NCBI GenBank assembly: GCA_963978905.1
Contig: OZ022261.1
Location: forward strand, 34,208,102 to 34,272,101
DNA: 64,000 nt
Source of the DNA: Trichostrongylus colubriformis
Taxonomy: Eukaryota > Nematoda > Chromadorea > Rhabditida > Trichostrongylidae
Reading direction: 5' to 3'
Shown: positions 23,001 through 34,920 of the stretch, piece after piece
Layout: every line of letters starts with the position of its first letter
Numbering within the stretch: position 1 is the first letter of the stretch
The notes under the pieces: model-generated
Databases searched by the model: none
Told to the model about the DNA's origin: nothing
Seen by the model: the letters and a program-made list of their open reading frames with translations, nothing else
Program-made: the position numbers and the translations under genes

Positions 23001-24673
23001 TCGGTCAATCGAATAATCATGCCACTATCACGTAACAGAAAATGTGATTCCAAAATTCTCCTCTAAAGGCGTGTAGTTGGGCCCCTCAAACCCCGAGTTT
23101 GACCCTCCCACTTCCCAATCCACTGTCCATTTCAAAATACGACCCCACCCCTCCAGTCAAGGATCCAAGAATGAAAGAGTCCAACGAATCGTTCCGTAAT
23201 TAAGATGCACTTACAAGGAGAAGCACTGTGATCAGAATGCCGGTGGATTTGTGCAAGGACGTCAATCTGGAGCCCCTGGATACAATCTAAACTGGCTCAG
23301 TATCCTCTGCACATTGCTACCACAATTTCACTTGTCTCATTGTCGGTGATGGACGTCCAAAGAGTCCCCGAGAAAAGCATTATGAATAGTCTCCTATTTG
23401 GTTCGTTCAGCTATATGGATTGTTCCATTCACCAGTTCGTCTCCTATGGAGACGAGTACCAGCATTAAGTACATACTTAGACAAAACATTGGTAGCATCC
23501 AGCATTCAGATTCCGACTAAATCCATGTCGTACCCCTTTTACAGGCACACGAATAAGAAAAATCGGTAAATTGTTTTATCGTCTGCGGCTGTGCGTAACT
23601 AGGCTCAGTTGTATGCGTGACTACAATCCACACCCATGAGGAGTTGCGAGACAATTCTAATACGACATGTTTTTCGTGTTTACCTCTTTATGTAGAACGG
23701 ATACTTATGCTTGAGCACTAAGTTTAAGTGCTGGGTCCAACTCCTAATGAGAGTGATGTCATGCTATTTTTTTCCAAAATATGTGATGTAAGAACACGAA
23801 AAATGGCTCTCCCCATTAAAACACAAATAGCTCAATCTGGGATCGTGCAGTACGGAGAATGAGGCAAGGTTCCAGTGCAGGGCGGTTTCATAGTCGCGGC
23901 AGCCTTTGACACTCTAGCACCGATGGATAGCCTCGGAATTTTTCGAGCCCCTTATTCAGAGTTCGCTGTAAGGTGTCAGGAAGGAGCCATCAAAACACTG
24001 ACATAGTTGCAGTGGTGGATTTTGCGGCGTCAATTCGTGCTTGGAGAGCCGAAAATTTTCAGAATGCCATTGTGTTAACAACAATGCTATTTTTCGTTCA
24101 CACCACCCACATATGCATGTTTTTAGAGTGACTGCCTTTTTCATTTTCATGCTGATAACGACGTTTGGAAATCTCGCAATTAAAGTCGCCATAGAACTTC
24201 ACTCCTAGCCATTCACCGACGTCATGAACAGCAAAAAACGTTCGTGATAGTCCTATTATGTAACTGATGTTTTGAGATAATTGTAGATTGTGAAAACATC
24301 GTGAAACCGTAAGCATAGCTGATAACACCTAAACACTTCATTGAGGTTCCTGGAGCGTACGCTTTTTTTCAATTTTCTCAGTTCTCATAATTGCATTAGT
24401 TGCAAATAGAATTCTTTATTAGTACAAACGCGGCGTGACTCCGTTTCAGAATGATAGCACTACTGGAAATGATATTCCGCTTAATTGACGAGATTTCCTT
24501 GAATCCTTCGTAGCTCGTAGTTATTGAGTTGCCCTCATGCGTATTCAGTTATGTCAGAACTTATATTATTCCCGTTTCCACTTGTGCACTCAACTGCTCA
24601 AAGGACGAAAACGTCCAATGCATCCTGAATTTGTGATGCCGCACTATTTGTTTCAGGTGATTTCATTAGAATT
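20050..24673. other. Long gene-free stretch with C-rich repeats
   Basis: No exon is supported. Runs of C or C-rich blocks occur at 20205-20265, 22929-22945 and 23070-23160, the last containing repeated TTTGACCC/TACGACCCC phrases. Similar phrasing occurs at 44340-44570 (AAGACCCTATTTCCC), which hints at a dispersed anonymous repeat. A minus-strand frame near 24130-24260 (VGEWLGVKFYGDFN) looks protein-like but no family is recognised. Confidence 0.35.
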
Positions 24674-24721
24674 ATGAAAACTGTTCTGCTTCTCTTCACC
24701 ATCGCTCTACCAGTTGCTATG
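24674..24721 (+). CDS. Orphan signal-peptide exon (candidate)
   Basis: ATG at 24674 starts MKTVLLLFTIALPVAM: a lysine, then a hydrophobic core and an A-x-A-like end, a typical secretory signal peptide of nematode secreted proteins. It is followed at once by GTTCGT, a weak but possible splice donor. No downstream exon could be joined because a decayed LINE occupies 25.2-27.9 kb. It may be the first exon of the CUB gene beginning at 29142, or a relic. Confidence 0.35.
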
Positions 24722-24865
24722 GTTCGTTTTGATTTCTTCCATATGATTACGTATTTTAAAGCTAAGATAATTTCGCTCACGACAGGCACTCAGAATATTC
24801 CATTTTACGACAGGCACTAAGAATATTTTATTTTCAAACAACTTCATTTTTCGTCCGGGTTTTCT

Positions 24866-24866
24866 T

Positions 24867-24897
<31 letters not shown>

Positions 24898-24899
24898 TT
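24866..24899 (+). repeat. (TTTA)n microsatellite
   Basis: About eight perfect TTTA units, 34 bp, just before the minus-strand LINE remnant. Confidence 0.9.
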
Positions 24900-25205
24900 G
24901 GTGTACATGCCATACTGCATGTGTAGAGAGCAGGTAAAACACATACACAAATAAAATTCCTACAGAAGCGAAGTGGTAATAACAACAAACTGGTTTCTTA
25001 ACTATAAGATTACATAAATGTTTCGGTTGTTCGCGGAAAACACCATACTTCATTGAGATGTCATTAGATCGCAAGAATGAATTGGAACTGGTGCGAACCT
25101 TACCTGAGAAAAACCTTGACGTGACTTATGTTCGTGTTCGTGGCTGTGGTCGAAATTTTTGCTGATGCTCCCTGTGTATTGGACTTTACGGCTATGAAAA
25201 ATTGG

Positions 25206-25294
25206 CTTTATGGCGTGTAAGATCTATCATGGTATGGTCCATCTGGGAAATGTCCAGATGGACCATACCATGATAGATCTTACACGCCATAAAG
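25206..25294. repeat. Perfect 41-bp-arm snap-back inside the LINE tail
   Basis: Bases 25206-25246 are exactly complementary to 25254-25294 with a 7-base loop. The arm carries the LINE tail sequence that encodes KIYHGM, so a piece of the element was copied in inverted orientation. The arms appear identical, so the event looks younger than the decay of the rest of the LINE. Confidence 0.9.
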
Positions 25295-25570
25295 AGGTCG
25301 AACCTCTTTCTTCTATGAGCTGAAAACTTCAACCCCAATGTCTTGATTCTTACAATTCCACTTGGTATGTCATTGTAGTTGGCATGGAGACAGCGAGGCA
25401 TTAGCTTACGGGTGAGGTTATTTCGGACCACCCAAGTGCAAAAATATGCTTTTCCTTGTAAGAAGAGTAAACGTGGAACCACACCCTAAGACAGGGCAAG
25501 CATGTTTTATACGCTCGCAACAGAATGACGTTTACTGTACGGAGAACTCTATAAATATTGAATGTTCTAC

Positions 25571-25697
25571 GAGGACCTTCAGCTACAAGCGATTTATAGT
25601 GTCCGGAGAAATCAAGTTTTCTATCACCTTCGGCTACAAGCGAGGACCTTCAGCTACAAGCGATTTATAGTGCCCGGAGAAGTCAAGTTTTCTATCA
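25571..25697 (+). repeat. 71-bp direct tandem duplication
   Basis: GAGGACCTTCAGCTACAAGC...CAAGTTTTCTATCA occurs at 25571 and again at 25642 with about two differences (GTCC/GCCC, AAATC/AAGTC). The first copy also has a partial CTTCGGCTACAAGC echo at its end. Confidence 0.85.
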
Positions 25698-27960
25698 TGA
25701 GAAAGCCAATATCTAGAGATAGAGAAAGCCTGGCACTTCAGACACAATTTTGAGATTCCCATTTCCAAAATGATATTGTGGGTGCCGAATTCCTTTGCCT
25801 ATGCACATCATTTGGGTTTATCAGTGGTAATCGAATGAGTGCTATCTTTAGCCCATTTTAATACCAAATTAACTGAATTAATGGCTGTTTGAAGATTTGA
25901 TCCATCAGTTCCTTGTACCACCTTATATATTTTGATCACCTGCATAAATATTGCACGATATTCCAATCTCCTCAACCCAATGGAATATCTGCAGAGTGAA
26001 TGTTGAATAAAATAGGTGAGCGCAGTCCCCCTTGAGGTACACCAATTTTCATCAAGCGAATTGAGTAGCATGGGTCACCTACGCTTACTTAGAAAGCCCT
26101 ATCAGGTAAGAATCCTATGATCCAGTTCCTAGCTGAAGGATGAACTCCAAAATGTTACAACTTTTGCATCAGTATTTCATGGGAAACCTTATCGAACGCT
26201 TTTTGGGAATCGTGAGTAAAACAACATCGACGTTTTTTCTCAGTCATGAGCTTTTGTCCAATCATTAAAACAATCTATCAAAGCTGCTTCAGTGGACCGA
26301 CCCTTTGCGAAGCCATGATGTAAGGGATAACAGCAAACTTGTTGAGATAAGGAAGCAATGGTTTTTTGAGAAATATTCAAATGCTGGCGAAAAAGGAGGT
26401 TAAACTGATTGATCTTTAGTTTTTGAGATCGGATAAAGGGCCCTTTCTCGGGAGAGGAATCACAGAAGCCTGTCTCCATCTTCTGGGTTTGCTCGTCATG
26501 GAGCTGAAATTGAAGAGAAATTCTAGAGGACCAGAGATTTCTGAATGCAGTTTTTTTACTACCACATAAGGGATACGATACCATCTCGATTTATGCAGGC
26601 TGTTACAGGCCAGTCAAACAAAGTTTGAGCAATATCATCTCTATGGAACTAGGGAGCCGGGTCTGTGGATTCAATTCTGGGGCGTTTCATGGCTAGAGTT
26701 GCAACACATGGGGAACCGAACAATTTTTCGAGAGCGTGGGCCAAAAGATCAGCTTTGCATTTATCCATTACAGCTCAAACAGAATCATCACATAAGGTAG
26801 AAACACATGGTCTATGAGAGGGCCTCGAATGAAGAATGGAGTAAAATGCTTTTATGCCCCCTTTCGCCAAAGATTTGTTTTCAACGTAATGTTTTCAACG
26901 TTTCCAACGTATTTATTTAGGTTTTTTAAATGTCTCTCATTAAACAGGCTATATTGTCTCCAAACAGATGGCGCTTGCGAATTCACAGCAAATCTTCAGA
27001 ATTTATCTCCCTCTCTAGACAACCGGGAAAGATACGTTGGAAGCTAGATGGGCTGTGACTGTGGTTTGGATGGGATGAATAGGTTCATGGCGTGATGCAA
27101 GATTGCCAAAAACATTTCATATTTGCCATCAACACCGTCTACATTATTGACTGAACCTAACCAGTCAACACCATTCAAGTAATTTTTCATGGCAGCAAAG
27201 TCAGCTGTAGAGAAGTCTCTGCGCCAAGTTTTTATTGAGGATTTAGCAAGCACAGTTAAAAGAAACTTGATTGTAATGGGATCGCTGCCATCAATAGGCG
27301 GATGACTATAAACAAAGATAAGCGACGGTCAGTTGGACAGTTGCGGAGCTTTTGTCGAAATTAATGAACGTGATTCACGAATGCGATCCCTTTCTTCCTT
27401 TGTGGACGGAGGGCGGATGAAAACTCCCTCGTGGAAGAAGGAGCGAAACCGAGAAGCGCGCTCTAAAATCAACTGTTGTAACTCAGATGTTGGGAGGGCC
27501 ACCTTTATCGGGCATGGGCGGCTGCTGTTGAGTTTGTCTAGACGATACAAGCCACATGGAATGCTTTTGATATCGAAATGACTGAGAACAGAGTTAATAG
27601 TACGAAAATCGCGGTAAGCTCTATATATAGACGAGTAGGAAGAAAACTCAGGTACACTGAAAACTACAATAAATCGAGATTTTCAAGCTCATGTTCGGTG
27701 GCTAAAAGGTCAGGTGGCATTTGAAGCACAGAAGAGTAAGAAGGAAGTATTTGTGTATGCAATTGAGATTCTTCCGATTGAAGAAGCATCTTAATTTCCG
27801 CTTTTTCGATTTTACCTGTTTATTTTTATTTGTCCTTTTGCACCGTTGTCTGATCGATTCCATTTGATCCCTAGTCTCCTTTGGAACACATAGAAAGAAT
27901 CTTGCATAGTCAGGTAGGTTGCTCATGAGTCTATGAGCCTTACAGAAGATCTTCCTTATC

Positions 27961-29141
27961 TGGTGAAGTGAAGTCTATGTGCTTCTTTTTGAATGCTGGA
28001 ACAAGACCGGAGGGGTATCCATGGGTGGCCAACAGATCAATCAATCATAGCAGAGAGCAAAAAACACCAAGTGTGCAAGATGATAACTTGATCGATCCTT
28101 CGGCAAATAATATCGAGAGAAATTCCGATTTCCTAATAAGTCAAAACGAAAGACGTGGGACTAAGCACCTGTCTTGGTGGCTTTGTGAGTAGGATTCGAT
28201 TCCCGCCACAAGAGGACACAGGAAGATGCGATCGCCCACGAAGAAATAATGAATCGGTCGTAATTAGGATGCTCGTAGCAAATAACACGTCTGAAGGGAA
28301 CAGACTAATTTATGGTGAGGACTGCAGGTAAAAGCCAGAATAAAATAGAGGACGAAGTTCAACAACTACAGGACAGAGAGTCGCGGATCGATACCGGCAG
28401 AGCGACCCAACCGCTCGAGACGGATGCAGACGAGCGTTTCAAAATTCCCTTGGAATTTCTCTAATTTCGGCTTTCTTTCTAGCAAAAAAAAAGATCACTG
28501 TTCCTCCATCTGCACGTACAGATCGGAAGGTTTCGCGAAAAACCCACGATTTCATCAAGTTTGTACACAACCTTAAACTTTACCAGGGTTTACCTAAGCT
28601 CCGTACTCGGGGGCGGGGGGGGGGACATACTCGGTAGCCCACTTGAATATTCGTTCTTCTCCTGGTTCCCAACGCTCTTCGTCACGGCCGCGTCACTATT
28701 ACTGACACCGTTCCGAAAGAAGGCTTAGGTGAGAGAAAGAGATATGAGGAGGCAGGTTGGGGACACGAAAAATGACACTCCGGATCATAGCAGTGAACCA
28801 CACGTTTTCATGCTCGCATAGGAACAATCCAAAAGATTTTTCGTCTATTGCTTTCATCTTTTCCCTCAATCTGTGCATTATGTGTTTGGTGGCTGTGAAC
28901 CATGTGTAAGGCGACTCTTTTTCATTGCACCCCCTGTAAAATTTCAACAGGTTATTTCTTTCAAAAATCGGCTTTTTTACGCATCAGAAACTTCAGCGAA
29001 AGTCTTTCAGCTTTCCAACAAAATTTTTCATGATTTTTTTGCTTTACAGGCTCTCTCATTCTACACCAAACATAGGAAAATAGGTGAGTTTTCATTTTTC
29101 ATAGAAAGACAAATGTGATCAGCCTTTCATTTCAATAACAG
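27961..29141. other. Gene-free stretch upstream of the CUB exons
   Basis: No exon is supported with confidence. A G-rich run lies at 28610-28624. A string TAGGATTCGATTCCCGCC at about 28192 resembles a tRNA B-box but no tRNA fold could be built around it. Confidence 0.35.
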
Positions 29142-31720
29142 CAGCATGTGTAATCGATCCTGCACTTCTTCTATTGTGGTTTTGCTTCCGTTGGATAACG
29201 ACATATATGAAAAGTATGGGGATACCGGGGTATTCCAAACTTCGTCACATTTTAAGCAGGGTGAAAATGGCTATGTGCGGCTGAAAAATCCAAGGTCCTC
29301 TGTGCTTGTCAAAGAAAGGCATGGATATGAAGTGTGATCGTGAGTTTTCACAGCAGGACTCCAATGCCTAATTTCTAAGCTGACCATAATTTTTCAGTCG
29401 TCACCACCAATGGTCTTTCATGATTTCTGGGAATAGGTTAAAGAAACCAGAAGGGACAATTCGAGCGCAATTTTAAAGACAAGTCGCCAATTAAAGCAAT
29501 AATAGTGAAAGAACTGCGCAATGCGTCCGAAAACGCGGAGTGAAGGATCTCTTTTTCCTTCCCTTCCATCCCCTTCTGTACCATTGGCCCATGAGGTGTA
29601 TGTGCAGATGGCAAGGGGCTATGCCAGCCAGCAGTTAGGATTGCTCTCTCATTGCGGCTACGCCAAATGAAGAGCTGCAGCTCGAAGCGAAGCTTGATGT
29701 GATAACGATTAAGACCCATAGCCGCGCTTTTTACAATGCGCGTTTCACAACAGATCACCTCCTCTGTGATCGAATGTTCGTTTACAGATACCATTGTTCC
29801 CGGGTATTTACCCTTATTTCGTCGGGATTTCGCACCGCGACATGTCGCAAGCGAAGCAATGCGGACGAGCTAAAGGCGCCATGTTGTTGGGTCCCAAAGG
29901 ATTACAAGACAACTGCGTATTGCGCTCCTAGCATTATCGTGTGATCGCTCTAAGACCGAACTACCGCGACGCGCATAGCTCGCACACACTGCGTCGCGCG
30001 CCGCTCGCCGTCGTGCGAAATCCTGACATAAGGGTACACACCCATTGTTACCACTTCTGCTTCCGTTCAGTGCCTCCCTACCGGTGCTTTTTATAAAATT
30101 AACATTAACATATCTAAATGTATCCATATTTTGTACGCATAACAGAACGCAGACTCTCGTTTTGTTTTATGTTACTCAAATTACCTCAACAATCAATTGA
30201 AAGGCTATCAAGGAGAAGCGAGGAAGTACCTTAGGTGCTAAAGAGCGAGCTGTTTTGTGTGACCTACTAGTGTATAGCAAATGTGCATGTACATACCTGG
30301 TTACATAACTGAATAAGAGAGATGAAGTTGATTTTGGTCGTGATTAGAATTTGAACCTTTACATCAATCGACTTTGAATTGCACTCTTTAGGATGTGGAA
30401 CACTACTGAACACTGAAGGCAGCTACAGCCTACCGAAAAACGAGCAATGCTCGCTCATAGTTGCAGTGCCAGAAAAATCCGCAGTGCAGATTACCGTATC
30501 AGGAAGGAAGTTCAAGTGTAAACACCATTTCAATGACATTATGGTAAGTGTGCTGGAGACAAGAAGTTCCCTAAAGAAGTCAATGAGTGTCCCGTTTTGT
30601 CTGACATATAATTTCTCTTCCCTAGAAAGTATCGTCATAGGTAGTTCTAAAAGAAATGCAGAATTTCAAACCCTATCTTCAAACGAAAAAGGAAAACCAT
30701 TGGAATCAGCACGTTGTTTCCAACGAGAAACGAGTTTATCCGTCCTGTTAGCATATTTACATAGAAGTCCGGGCTCTGGAGGCGATAAAGTCAGCGAAGG
30801 CGTTTTGACATAGTTTTGGTTTTATATGAAAGAGCTATGAATTCACTATGTCGGAATATCTCGCATTGCAGATTAACCTCATAATCGCTTTCATTCACTT
30901 TACAATGGATTTAAATAATTTTATTATACAGGTAGAGTCGATGGAGACGAAACTGATCTACTTTCCATGTATTCAACGAGATACGCCTGCAGTGTTCATT
31001 GGTGATCAAAGGGAATACATTATTCATACAAGAAATGTACCTTCTGCTACTCACATTGGTATCGCCTACTACAAGACACAATACGGTACATGGAAAGTCC
31101 TTTAAAACGTTTCGACTTTTGTCCGGTTCATCCATTCATGTTTCTCAACACTTGTAGACTTTTGTCTTCAATAATTTCGATATGAAACTCTTAACCCTCA
31201 ACCCGTCATTCTCACTGTATGCCCCATTTCTCACCACGTGATCGGCCAGGAAGGTGAGTCACACAAGCGCACTCTTCCATATCCTCATCGTACGTGCCGC
31301 ACTTGCAGCCCACGCCAAAAAACCCTCGGACCGACGCCCACGTCACCCATCTTAACGCCGCTTGGTTAGTTGCTAGAGCTCGTTTTCCTATGTAATTTAT
31401 TGTATGGTGTTGTGCTCATTGTAGACCTGAAGAAGAGTTTAATAAACCCGAAACGTCGTCATAAAGCCATTCACTGGAAGAGTTTCATATCGAAATTATT
31501 GAAGACACGATTTACGATGAAGCTCAGAAACTCAATGATATTGATAGACTTGTAGACTTTGTTGAATGTGAGGCTTGCAGAGTGTGGTGATGCGGTGCCA
31601 TACGACGTTGTAGGCATTCCCCTCACAGTAAGATACACCTATACGGAAGACAGTGTTTGTAGTATTATCCTTCCTGGCAGAACACGGGCTGTGATTCATG
31701 AAATCAACGGAGCCAACACG
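29142..31720 (+). CDS. Partial secreted CUB-domain protein, four exons
   Basis: Four plus-strand exons join without phase conflict: 29142-29260 (acceptor AACAG, donor GTGAAA), 30392-30543 (TTTAG, GTAAGT), 30932-31085 (TACAG, donor GTACAT, weak) and 31581-31720 (TGCAG, GTGAGT). Exons 2 and 3 make one unit: CGTLLNTEGSYSLP, then CSLIVAVPEKSAVQITVSG, a KC..HFNDIM segment, and THIGIAYYKT. This follows the CUB order Cys-Gly...Pro...Cys-x-x-hydrophobic strand...Asp. Exon 4 starts again with ECGDAV and TVRYTYTEDSVCSIIL, so a second CUB-like unit begins with the same phase, as expected from tandem domain duplication. Exon 1 (MCNRSCTSSIVVLLPLDND) is not assigned. The start and C-terminal exons were not found; an in-frame candidate after TTGCAG at 32155 is uncertain. 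Introns contain a dispersed repeat and a young insertion. Probable extracellular protein; specific function unknown. Confidence 0.6.
29440..29830 (+). repeat. Dispersed repeat family D, copy 1 (in CUB intron)
   Basis: Shares an ordered set of blocks with 32880-33240, 34440-34920 and 38397-38830: GCCAGCCAGC, AAGCGAAGC..GATG.GAT.ACGAT, AGCCGCGCTTTTT, and GAATGTTCGTTTACAGATA. No coding capacity is evident. It lies between the first two CUB exons. Confidence 0.6.
31150..31560 (+). mobile_element. 385-bp insertion with 13-bp target duplication and hammerhead-like motif
   Basis: ACTTGTAGACTTT occurs at 31150-31162 and 31548-31560, flanking an insert at 31163-31547. The insert begins with TGTCTTCAATAATTTCGATA; its 30 bp start (31163-31192) is exactly reverse-complementary to 31478-31507 near its end. 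Shortly before the right arm is CTGAAGAAG...CCCGAAACGTCG (31427-31459). The CTGAAGA...CGAAACGT pattern is known from Penelope-like retroelements, where it belongs to a hammerhead-type ribozyme. The insert lies entirely inside the intron between CUB exons 31085 and 31581. Assignment to Penelope-like elements is an inference; no reverse transcriptase is present. Confidence 0.65.
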
Positions 31721-32879
31721 GTGAGTGCGCGGCTACGGAAACCGTTCCCTTCAATAATAGGAAAGAATGCTATCATCAGCTTGCGTAGTTATTATATTCC
31801 TTATAATAGGTCGTGGATATTGAAAATTGGCGTACAATGTTTCAGTGTATTCGCTTCAAACAGGGGAATCGACTCGGCGATTTCGCATTACAAAGCCGGA
31901 GTGTTTGCAATGGAGCTGACGGTTAGGAGGAGCTTACTTATTATATTTGTGCTTATATAAACGATCTGCATTTCACTGGCGAGCGTCGGCGTAAAAGGCT
32001 ATTTTGTACTGAACGGTTGCGATCCATGGTCGATTTGATTGGAGGCACTTAAAATTATAATTATGGGTGCGTTGTTGCTCGACGATGGGAGCAGAGCTCT
32101 TAGTTTCCACTCACTTTAGAATGAAGTGGAAAACATTCGTTTAAAGTTACTTGCAGATTGTGGAATATGAAAGTAGGGGTGCTCAGAAGTGTAAGAGCGA
32201 AGAAGGAACGAAAGAAACGGTGAAAAATCCGGAAAACAGGAGCCCTAACAACTCTCTTTTTTCGGCTGATCTCTGCGATACTAGCCGGTGGGGCAGATCA
32301 CAGGCAGGCGAGGGGCTCGACCAGATGGCCGCCACGTGGTTCCGCCCACGCAGTCATTCAACCCACGGGGGATGAACGGCGGCACGACTCGCAGTGCTGC
32401 GGGATTAGATCCCCAGACGCGCTCTTTCAATTCCCGTTTCGCTACAAATCTAGTCTTCTGAAGTCAAAATGTTTGTTTTCGGGAACAAGTACTCAGAGTT
32501 CTCACCTTCTTCTTGCTCCGCACGGTGCCTTCTAATCACTCGGTTTTTCCTCTCTTTTCCGTTACTAATTCCCAATATTGCAGGAGTTCATGAAGGTGCT
32601 TGGCGAAAGAGCCAGACAAAGGAGGCAGGAAAGAGGCCGAAGAGAGGAGACACGAATGACGGGGATGCAGAAGCCAACAACAGCGCAGGTGGGAGGTGCA
32701 AACTTTGGGTGGTGTAATCAAAGCGTGTCTTTGCTAACCTCAATGCCTTTCTCTCCGCCCACACAAGGGAACCACCTCCACAGACCACCTCTACTGCCAA
32801 TCTAGATATCTGCCCAAGTAATGGGTTGGTACCCTGAATGCCATAACATGTACCTTTGGAGGCAACGTAGCAGGTAATT
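31721..32879. other. Stretch after the CUB exons, no firm exon
   Basis: Two possible exon starts follow acceptors: after TTGCAG at 32155 (IVEYESRGAQKC) and after ATTGCAG at 32581 (basic, Arg/Glu-rich, ending at CAG|GTGGGA near 32688). Neither has a recognisable domain and neither could be tied to the CUB gene with certainty. Confidence 0.3.
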
Positions 32880-33240
32880 TGTCCGATTGAAGAACACGAA
32901 AGTCGAGGCGCTAAGTAGTGCAGTAGCAAGGAAACAACTCAACGACACGGCTATAAGCGGCAGAAATATGACCCTTTCGCACCGTTTCCCTTTTGTCCAC
33001 TCTGCATCACTAGCCGCCATGGGAGGATGCCGGCGGTAAGGGGTTACGCCAGCCAGCCGCAAACGTTGACTCACCGTTACCCTAACCCGCCCAACAATGC
33101 GCTGTGGTTCAAAGCGAAGCGCGATGAGATTACGATAAAGGCCCTGAGACGCGCTTTTTTCATGAAAGTTTTATCATAGGTCATCAATTCTGAGCTCGAA
33201 TGTTCGTTCACAAATAACATCGTTCCCAGTTCAACTTTCC
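32880..33240 (+). repeat. Dispersed repeat family D, copy 2
   Basis: Contains TTACGCCAGCCAGCCGC, AAAGCGAAGCGCGATGAGATTACGATAAAG, GAGACGCGCTTTTTTCATG and GAATGTTCGTTCACAAATAACAT in the same order as the copy at 29440. Confidence 0.6.
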
Positions 33241-34439
33241 TTCACTGCCCCTTCCCGTGCATTCAAATCGACGGGCTCTAATCCGAAGAATCGTACATCA
33301 TTCCAACTGTAGCTAGTGTCATTCTTGTTCAACTGTTCCTGTCCATCTCCACGATGACCGTACCATTCGATTCCACACCCAGCATGCACGTATTCTTCTT
33401 TCTGTGTCCAGATTTGCCCAGGTCTCCCATTTCACTCTGTGGCTTGACAATGTTCGCTCAAACTTACACATGTAGTTGAGGCATAACATACTGCTCCACT
33501 GGTAGAAACTTGGCTTTTTGAAAAAGCCGTTTCATCATGCTGAGGTTCCAGTAAGAGATGACAAGAAGGCTCTGCAAATTCAGCAAAACTAAAGAGTTTA
33601 GGTACTTCAACGGCAAGTTATGACATACTCTGCTCCATCGGTGTGATGCTGATTAATTCGCTCGAAGAGTCAACTATTCACATGAAAATTGAAGCGCCAT
33701 CTCCGGACGAACTCGACGACTACAGATTGCAATCGTACAAATGCAGTGGCAGATTTACTGAGTTATCTTAATTCTCATTCAAGCATTCGCATTCGGTGCT
33801 CCTTAGGGCTTAGCATCTACGATTCTATTTCACACTCAACACTCTTCTGCTCTTATTCCTGTTGTAGAAGAAATCCACGATCTCGTGCTGGTCGTTGTGA
33901 AAGAAAACACGTGTTTCAGCACATCTTTCTTGTGTGTCTCATTAGACCCCACATTTCGTATTACGACTTTCATCGACTCTTTTTCATATAAGGATTTCAC
34001 GTTCTTTGTCAACATGCTGGGTGATGCTATTTGTATGTATACGTGTTTTTATAAGACCAAGTTCCCGTCCCCCATTCTCCACGGTCGCTTAGAAAGGGCT
34101 GTTATGAAGAAAGCTCCAAATGTGATGGCCGTAGTATGCTTGAAAATTCCTGCAGCATATCATATGAAATATATGAAATTGGATGCTTCGTAATAAATAA
34201 ATGCAATCTCGGCAAATCCCGTGATGTACAAGATGTTTTTTTCACCAGTAAATGTCAGAATTTTTGATCACGAAGAAGTAGTGCTACTCCGAATTTGTAC
34301 ATGAATGAAAATACTTGCAAAGGTAAGTAGAAGAATGATGGAAGCTTTAAATGAACGAGAGCACGATATTCCGTTCCGTAGAGAGTGCAGTGTCGTTTCG
34401 TCCGCATTGACTAATATCTCGCTCTATTCGTTAGCTTGT
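33241..34439. other. Gene-free stretch
   Basis: A pair of overlapping plus-strand frames (33689-33991, 33885-34193) has no recognised domain and no supported splice borders. Confidence 0.35.
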
Positions 34440-34920
34440 ACAAAATTACCTAGTCTGGCGAGCGAGTCGGAGTGATTTAAAGACACGGGAAGGGGGTAAT
34501 TCTGACCTACGGTAGAACAGAAGTGGTTCGGACGAGTTTCAGTGGCCGTCATTGCACAACTCGCCAATTTGACGCTTTGGCATGGTGCCAAGAGGAGATG
34601 TTTCTATTATAAAATTGTTTTTTTTTTCGTTTATTTTTTCCTTTGTTCTTTCTTATGTTTCTAGACGTACTTACATGAATGCTAATGTAGTTGGGAATGG
34701 CCACTCCACTGCGCTGGAAGTCAGGTCTAAAACTAAATTCGGCCCGCGGCCCGTCTCCTACAGCGGACAACTCGGAAAGTCAGTGTGTTGATGCGAATGG
34801 GATGCAAATACACACCGCAACGTCGCGCTTTTGAATGCGGGTTTTTTCACCGATTATCGCTTCTAATCTTGAGTGTTCGTTACAAAATGCTCATTTCTTT
34901 GCATCTTCCTCTTGTTTCGG
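34440..34920 (+). repeat. Dispersed repeat family D, copy 3
   Basis: Carries a GGGGTAATTCTGACCTACGG...AGAACAGA block, CGCCAATTTGACGC, TTGGCATGGTGCCAAGAGGAG, a T-rich stretch, TTCTAGACGTACTTAC, then GTCGCGCTTTTGAATG and GAGTGTTCGTTAC. The first half has a clear reverse-complement counterpart at 58830-59040. Confidence 0.65.

Larger units (their letters stand above)
25192..27960 (-). pseudogene. CR1/T1-type LINE relic on the minus strand
   Basis: Reading from high to low coordinate: 27550-27329 is a basic first-ORF-like segment (VYRL-type MYRLDKLN..PCPIKVALPTSELQQLI). 27253-27044 is the linker that normally joins endonuclease to reverse transcriptase (WRRDFSTADFAAMKNYLNGVDW, then AMNLFIPSKP). 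26584-26220 has HGFAKGRSTEAALIDCFNDWTKA. About 26200 reads KAFDKVSHEILMQKL. About 26040 reads IGVPQGGLRSPILF. 25482-25192 is the thumb/tail (RRKRFDLFMACKIYHG). The endonuclease between 27.33 and 27.25 kb is missing. Stops and frameshifts are frequent. It is a different copy from the one at 17.5 kb, in the opposite orientation. Confidence 0.85.

Noticed and set aside
24098..24328. Minus-strand frame with VGEWLGVKFYGDFN
   Set aside because: Protein-like in look, but no family recognised and no convincing splice acceptor or donor.
28140..28220. tRNA-like B-box (GGATTCGATTCCCGCC)
   Set aside because: No A-box, acceptor stem or cloverleaf could be formed around it.
32578..32700. Arg/Glu-rich exon candidate after ATTGCAG
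   Set aside because: Composition is low-complexity, the reading frame is not determined by neighbours, and no domain is recognised.
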